The notes beneath the pieces were generated by a model. The model was given only the letters and a program-made list of their open reading frames with translations, had not been told where the DNA came from and did no database searches. A program made the position numbers and the translations under genes. Positions 5,218 through 8,648 of a DNA stretch of 8,648 bases are shown here, piece after piece. Origin of the DNA: JASGDB01 sp049841315 (lineage in GTDB: Bacteria; Bacteroidota; Bacteroidia; Flavobacteriales; Weeksellaceae). Each line of letters opens with the position of its first letter. The stretch's first letter is position 1. Location of the stretch: positions 1 through 8,648 of the forward strand of contig JASGDB010000089.1 in the NCBI GenBank assembly GCA_049841315.1, given 5' to 3'.

Positions 5218-7800
5218 TTAGAATGGATAACCAATCGCAAAATTGATAACAGGCTTAAGCGGTTGCCATTTGTTGATTACCCAACGTTCGCCTACCGGGC
5301 GGTTCGGGTCGTGAACTTTGTAAGCGGCATCCAGACGAACGGTAAGGAAACTCATATTCATCCTTATGCCTAATCCTGTACCAACTCCCATTTGCTTAAT
5401 AAAGCGGTCGAATTTGAATTGGTCTCCATACCCGTTGTCTTTCAAACTCCAGATATTTCCGGCATCTACGAAAAGTGCTCCTTCAAACATATCGTTAAAC
5501 GGCTGGCGGTATTCTATATTGGTGGTGAGCTTCACGTTATCCATGATGTAGGCTCTCACTTTTGCATCAATCTGAGTATCGGCAGGCCCTAATCCTCCGA
5601 AAACCCTCCACGCACGGATGTCGTTGGAACCGCCGTTGAAATAGGAACGGATAAACGGCATCGCCTGCGAGTTTCCGTAAGGAATTCCGACCCCGATGAA
5701 CTGCCGCAGTACGAGAACATGCTTGCTACTTGTAAATGAAATGTATTTCCGGATATCAAAATCGAATTTTACAAACTGGGAATACGGAATCCCAAACATG
5801 GTTTTTGATTTTCCTGTTGTAAGTCCTTCATTCTCTTTTTTACTCATAAATCCGATAAGATTTCCTGCCATCTCAAATTTTGCATTGAAATAGAACGGAT
5901 TTTTATAATCCTTTTTTCCGATTTCGCTATAGCTGAAGTTGTAAATCATCGAGGTAATGAGTACATCCTGAGTCTGCCTGTCTTTATTGATTAAGGACTG
6001 AAGAAAAGAGTTGTAAAGCTCTTTATTCTGCTGGCTGGAATTATTGAAATTCGTTACAAAATCTTCATCTTTCAAAATAATGGAGGATACGTCATCAAAA
6101 GAAATCACATTATTTTCAAAATCCTGCTGAACATTGGGATTGACTAAAAAATACTGCTCATGCAAACTCCTTACTACATCCCTTTCTCCCACAAAATAAT
6201 CGTAATATTTTTCCTTATTTCTCGTTAAGCTGAACTGTGTATTTAAAACCGTAAGCCTATGGGTAACAATATCGTTGGCATTCGCCTGATAATTAAGTCC
6301 GGCATTGAACCCGATTCTTCCCAAACCGATATTATCCTGAATAGAAGCTCCCAAAACGATGGACGAAATCGGAGAATACCGTTTGGGAATCACTTTGTAA
6401 TATTTAAACGGCAGCAGCAGTTTCGGAAAGCTGAGCGTAGTCTGTGCGGAAACTTCATACGCCAAGATTCTCTTATCGGTATTTTTTGGGTTTTTTACCG
6501 AACCGAAAGTTCCTGAAAGCGAAGTGATAAGGTTTTCCGCACCGCCGAACACATTCCTTGTCGTCAAATCCACAGACGGTGATATACCGAAATTCAGGAT
6601 TTCGGAATAATTGATATCTGTCGCTACCCGGAAATTGTATTTGTCCAAAGGTGAAAGAAAGTACGTAACATCGAGAATACTGTCTGAACCTTTTCTGAGC
6701 TGTTCTTTGTAATTCAGCGTACTGAAATTGTTCATGGAAGCAAAATTCCTTTTCGTGAGGTCAAGGTCTCTCTGGTTGTAAACATTTCCCGGTCTTAAAA
6801 CTACCGGTCGCCAGAGTGCCATGGTTTTGTAACGCTCATCCGTTTTATAAATATTGATTCTAATCAGTGAATCTTTGTAAGCATTCGCAGAATCCGCCAG
6901 CTTATTTACTACAAAAACTCTTACATTGCCAATCGTCGTTTTTTTGTAAGGTGTATTGAGAGAATCTTTTTTAATTTCCAACGTCAGCGGAACTTTTTTA
7001 CGGCTCTGAAGCGTATCGGCAACAAAAGAAATTTCTTCTCCCGATGCATTAAATGAGTAATATCCTTTTTCCTTTACATTTTCCGTAATCCTCCTCACCT
7101 CTTTTTCAAGATTGGTCTGGTCGAGAACGGCATTGTTTTTTACAATACTTTTTTGCAGGGATTGGGTATAAATGTCTTTAATGGCAAGGTCAGGAATATC
7201 GTAATAATATCCGTCGATATGTGTAGCATCTTTCGGATTAATGGTATAGATTACTTCCGCTTTTTTCCGTGCAGAATCCAGCTTGTGGCGATAGTCCGTT
7301 TCGGCATCCCAATAGCCCCGATACACCAAAAATTTCCTTATGGAATTTGAACTTGTTTCCGTTTTATTCTGGTCGAGAATCACGGGAGCTTGCCCCAAAG
7401 TCTGCATGAACCGCTCGTAAGCGAGGCTTTTTCCCACAAGTTCCGGTTTATTGTATTTCAGAAAAAGAGAATCTCTCAGTTTCTGATTCCTGACTTCATT
7501 CGGATACGTGCTGTATTCCGCTAAAATAGAATCGTATTTCGGATTCGTTGCATTGTACATCCAAAGACTGAACGGGATTACATACAGCAACTTTTTATTA
7601 GGTTTCTGGCTTACATAAGACGGAATTTCGTCCGCAAAAAGTTTTTCTCCCTCAAATTCGTAGCTGTTTTTCGTCAGCAAAAACTCTCCGTCAGGCACTT
7701 TTCTGGTGGTGCTGCACGCATACAGCACAGCCAAAGAGGTTGCGAAAAAGAAAAATAAGTAATACTTTTGAAGATATTTCTTGATATGCTTACCGCTCAT
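5218..7800 (-). CDS. tamL: TamL-type outer-membrane lipoprotein of the Omp85/BamA superfamily
   Basis: An 860-residue outer-membrane assembly factor, matching TamL, the lipid-modified TamA variant of Bacteroidota that works with TamB. The N-terminus has a basic start (KHIKKYLQK), a hydrophobic core and the lipobox-like LYAC with Cys29, followed by STTRKVPDGEFLLTKN, the usual opening of these proteins. Residues 150-385 hold about three POTRA-like modules (RKFLVYRGYWDAE; EKEVRRITENVKEKGYYSF; RPGNVYNQRDLDLTKRNFASM). Residues 385-860 form the barrel, with the Omp85 hallmark FNGGSNDIRAWRVFGGLGP (721-739), GALFVDAGNIWS (774-785), GTGLGIRMN and a C-terminal Phe (GYPF). A long non-barrel insert near 540-610 is probably a loop. 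The ATG at 7800 is the only start that retains the signal peptide and lipobox. It overlaps the start of the divergent methyltransferase gene. A tamB gene, often adjacent in the phylum, is not in this window. Confidence 0.92.
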   Translation of the reverse strand: MSGKHIKKYLQKYYLFFFFATSLAVLYACSTTRKVPDGEFLLTKNSYEFEGEKLFADEIPSYVSQKPNKKLLYVIPFSLWMYNATNPKYDSILAEYSTYPNEVRNQKLRDSLFLKYNKPELVGKSLAYERFMQTLGQAPVILDQNKTETSSNSIRKFLVYRGYWDAETDYRHKLDSARKKAEVIYTINPKDATHIDGYYYDIPDLAIKDIYTQSLQKSIVKNNAVLDQTNLEKEVRRITENVKEKGYYSFNASGEEISFVADTLQSRKKVPLTLEIKKDSLNTPYKKTTIGNVRVFVVNKLADSANAYKDSLIRINIYKTDERYKTMALWRPVVLRPGNVYNQRDLDLTKRNFASMNNFSTLNYKEQLRKGSDSILDVTYFLSPLDKYNFRVATDINYSEILNFGISPSVDLTTRNVFGGAENLITSLSGTFGSVKNPKNTDKRILAYEVSAQTTLSFPKLLLPFKYYKVIPKRYSPISSIVLGASIQDNIGLGRIGFNAGLNYQANANDIVTHRLTVLNTQFSLTRNKEKYYDYFVGERDVVRSLHEQYFLVNPNVQQDFENNVISFDDVSSIILKDEDFVTNFNNSSQQNKELYNSFLQSLINKDRQTQDVLITSMIYNFSYSEIGKKDYKNPFYFNAKFEMAGNLIGFMSKKENEGLTTGKSKTMFGIPYSQFVKFDFDIRKYISFTSSKHVLVLRQFIGVGIPYGNSQAMPFIRSYFNGGSNDIRAWRVFGGLGPADTQIDAKVRAYIMDNVKLTTNIEYRQPFNDMFEGALFVDAGNIWSLKDNGYGDQFKFDRFIKQMGVGTGLGIRMNMSFLTVRLDAAYKVHDPNRPVGERWVINKWQPLKPVINFAIGYPF
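7740..7770 (+). promoter_or_regulatory. Promoter of the methyltransferase gene, inside tamL
   Basis: A -33 TTG (7740-7742) and a -7 box TACTTTTG (7763-7770, TAnnTTTG) are separated by 20 bases, the best two-part match to the Bacteroidota promoter consensus in the window. The predicted start of transcription is about 9 bases before the ATG at 7786. The site lies within the codons for the tamL signal peptide. Confidence 0.6.
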
Positions 7801-8514
7801 ACAATCAAAGTTTTAACGTCTCTCGACAAAAAAAAATTCAGACAAAAATACAATTTGTTTTTGGTGGAAGGTAATAAAATTATAAAAGAACTTCCTAATT
7901 CTAACTTCAAAATCAAGGAAATATTTTCCATAAACCCGGAATCACTTGATTTGTCGGGAGTTCCTGCCACGAAAATTTCCGATTCCGAACTGAAAAAAAT
8001 AAGTTTTCTCCAGCATCCGAAAGATTCTGTTGCCGTTTGCGAACTCCACGAAAGTACGATTTTAAAAGAGATTCCGCGACAGATTGTTCTGGACGGGATT
8101 CAGGACCCGGGAAATTTCGGAACGATTGTCCGTCTTGCGGACTGGTTCGGAATCGAGCAGATTGTATGCAGTGAAGATACGGTGGATTTTTACAATCCTA
8201 AAGTGATTCAGGCAACCATGGGTTCTTTCCTCAGGGTAAATATCGTGTATACCGACCTTACGGAATTTCTTAAATATTCTGCCAATGAAAATATCGGTAC
8301 GGATATGGACGGCGAGAATCTCTTCAGCTATGAATTCCCCGAAAAATTCAATCTGATTTTAGGAAATGAAGGCAACGGAATACGTCCTGAGACGGAAAAA
8401 CTGCTCAATTCCATTATCACCATTCCTCGTTTCGGAAATAAACAAATGACGGAAAGCCTGAATGTTTCGATGGCGACAGGGATTATTCTGGGGCAGGTTT
8501 TTTCGAGGGAATAA
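7786..8514 (+). CDS. SpoU/TrmH-family RNA 2'-O-methyltransferase
   Basis: A cytoplasmic SPOUT-class methyltransferase that transfers a methyl group from S-adenosylmethionine to a ribose 2'-OH in rRNA or tRNA. With the ATG at 7786 it has 242 residues. The N-terminal part (about 1-95) is a substrate-binding domain, with FRQKYNLFLVEGNKIIKEL typical of the RlmB/TsnR-like group. The catalytic knot has the three SpoU motifs: DGIQDPGNFGTIVRLADWFG (103-122; Asn110, Arg116), LILGNEGNGIRPE (190-202; Glu195) and ITIPRFGNKQMTESLNVSMA (211-230; Asn226). The exact target nucleotide cannot be read from the sequence. A longer version from TTG at 7768 is possible, but ATG fits the family start MLTAHTIK and follows the promoter box properly. 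Its first 15 bases overlap the start of tamL on the other strand. Confidence 0.93.
   Translation: MLTAHTIKVLTSLDKKKFRQKYNLFLVEGNKIIKELPNSNFKIKEIFSINPESLDLSGVPATKISDSELKKISFLQHPKDSVAVCELHESTILKEIPRQIVLDGIQDPGNFGTIVRLADWFGIEQIVCSEDTVDFYNPKVIQATMGSFLRVNIVYTDLTEFLKYSANENIGTDMDGENLFSYEFPEKFNLILGNEGNGIRPETEKLLNSIITIPRFGNKQMTESLNVSMATGIILGQVFSRE
7843..7850 (-). promoter_or_regulatory. Possible -7 box of tamL, inside the methyltransferase gene
   Basis: On the minus strand, TATTTTTG fits TAnnTTTG and lies 42 bases upstream of the tamL ATG, predicting a leader of about 36 bases. No convincing -33 TTG was found at the expected distance (about 7869-7874), so it is weaker than the divergent promoter at 7740-7770. 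Confidence 0.38.
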
Positions 8515-8583
8515 GTTTAAATGGTTCTTCGACAAAAACTGTGGATTTTAAAATTAACATTTATCTATAAATTCTCAATTCCT
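8515..8583. other. AT-rich intergenic spacer
   Basis: After the methyltransferase stop, this non-coding spacer is AT-rich. It contains short palindromes such as TTTTAAAA but no clear intrinsic terminator and no promoter box that I would defend. The only ORF is a 25-codon one (8521-8598) that runs into the downstream hairpin and shows no sign of being real. Confidence 0.45.
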
Positions 8584-8623
8584 GTTCTTTTGTCTTGAAA
8601 CAAAAGAACCAAAAGTTCAAGAC
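8584..8623. repeat. Structured element with two alternative stem-loops
   Basis: Stem A pairs GTTCTTTTG (8584-8592) with CAAAAGAAC (8601-8609) around an 8-base loop. Stem B pairs GTCTTGAA (8592-8599) with TTCAAGAC (8616-8623); its left arm is the loop of stem A, so the two cannot form together. CAAAAG also occurs twice in tandem (8601-8606 and 8610-8615). There is no T run after stem A, so it is not a standard terminator. Similar CTTTTGTCTTG...CAAAAG hairpins are, as I recall, scattered between genes in Chryseobacterium-like genomes, so a dispersed intergenic repeat is the likely identity. The dispersal is recollection; the structure is read directly. Confidence 0.6.
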
Positions 8624-8648
8624 TTGGAAACTCGGCTAAAATTTTAAA

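Noticed and set aside
7768..7785. Upstream TTG start for the methyltransferase
   Set aside because: It overlaps the -7 box TACTTTTG, would leave no leader, and adds six residues not expected before the family start MLTAHTIK.
8521..8598. A 25-codon ORF after the methyltransferase
   Set aside because: It is very short, has no homology signal, and ends inside the hairpin element.
1..8648. CRISPR array, tRNA, rRNA or intact insertion sequence
   Set aside because: No regularly spaced repeats, no cloverleaf-like or rRNA-like sequence, and no transposase motifs were seen on either strand.

Overview
The window looks like chromosomal DNA of a low-GC Bacteroidota, most likely a flavobacterium of the Chryseobacterium type (Weeksellaceae); the genus is an inference. 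The evidence is: a TamL-type lipoprotein Omp85 protein, which is characteristic of this phylum; A-rich leaders without Shine-Dalgarno sequences; and TAnnTTTG -7 boxes, the Bacteroidota promoter element, upstream of four genes.

Layout. (1) Positions 1-706 are AT-rich and hold a decayed higBA toxin-antitoxin locus: the 3' part of a HigB toxin with no start, followed by a complete HigA antitoxin with an unusual C-terminal tail. (2) Positions 760-2811 carry a two-gene plus-strand unit: a class I glutamine amidotransferase-like protein with an intact Cys-His-Glu triad, then a 394-residue protein with ATP-grasp-like motifs. Together they suggest an uncharacterised ATP-dependent amide- or peptide-bond-forming pathway. 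This is the best candidate here for an undescribed system. (3) A symmetrical hairpin terminator separates this unit from the convergent minus-strand gene at 2903-5110, an exported protein with TolB-like beta-propeller repeats, an M28 zinc peptidase domain and a C-terminal PDZ domain. (4) Positions 5218-7800 (minus) encode TamL, an outer-membrane lipoprotein with POTRA-like repeats and an Omp85 barrel. (5) Head-to-head with tamL, and overlapping its start codon, is a SpoU/TrmH-family RNA methyltransferase (7786-8514, plus). Each gene has a promoter-like -7 box inside the other's coding region. (6) The right end (8515-8648) is non-coding and contains a structured element with two mutually exclusive stem-loops.

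How the genes work together. The amidotransferase and ATP-grasp genes probably act in one pathway. The M28 protein and TamL both act in the envelope but have separate promoters and a terminator between them, so no joint function is implied. The tamL/methyltransferase overlap ties the expression of two unrelated genes together physically. No tRNA, rRNA, CRISPR array, intact insertion sequence or prophage gene was seen.
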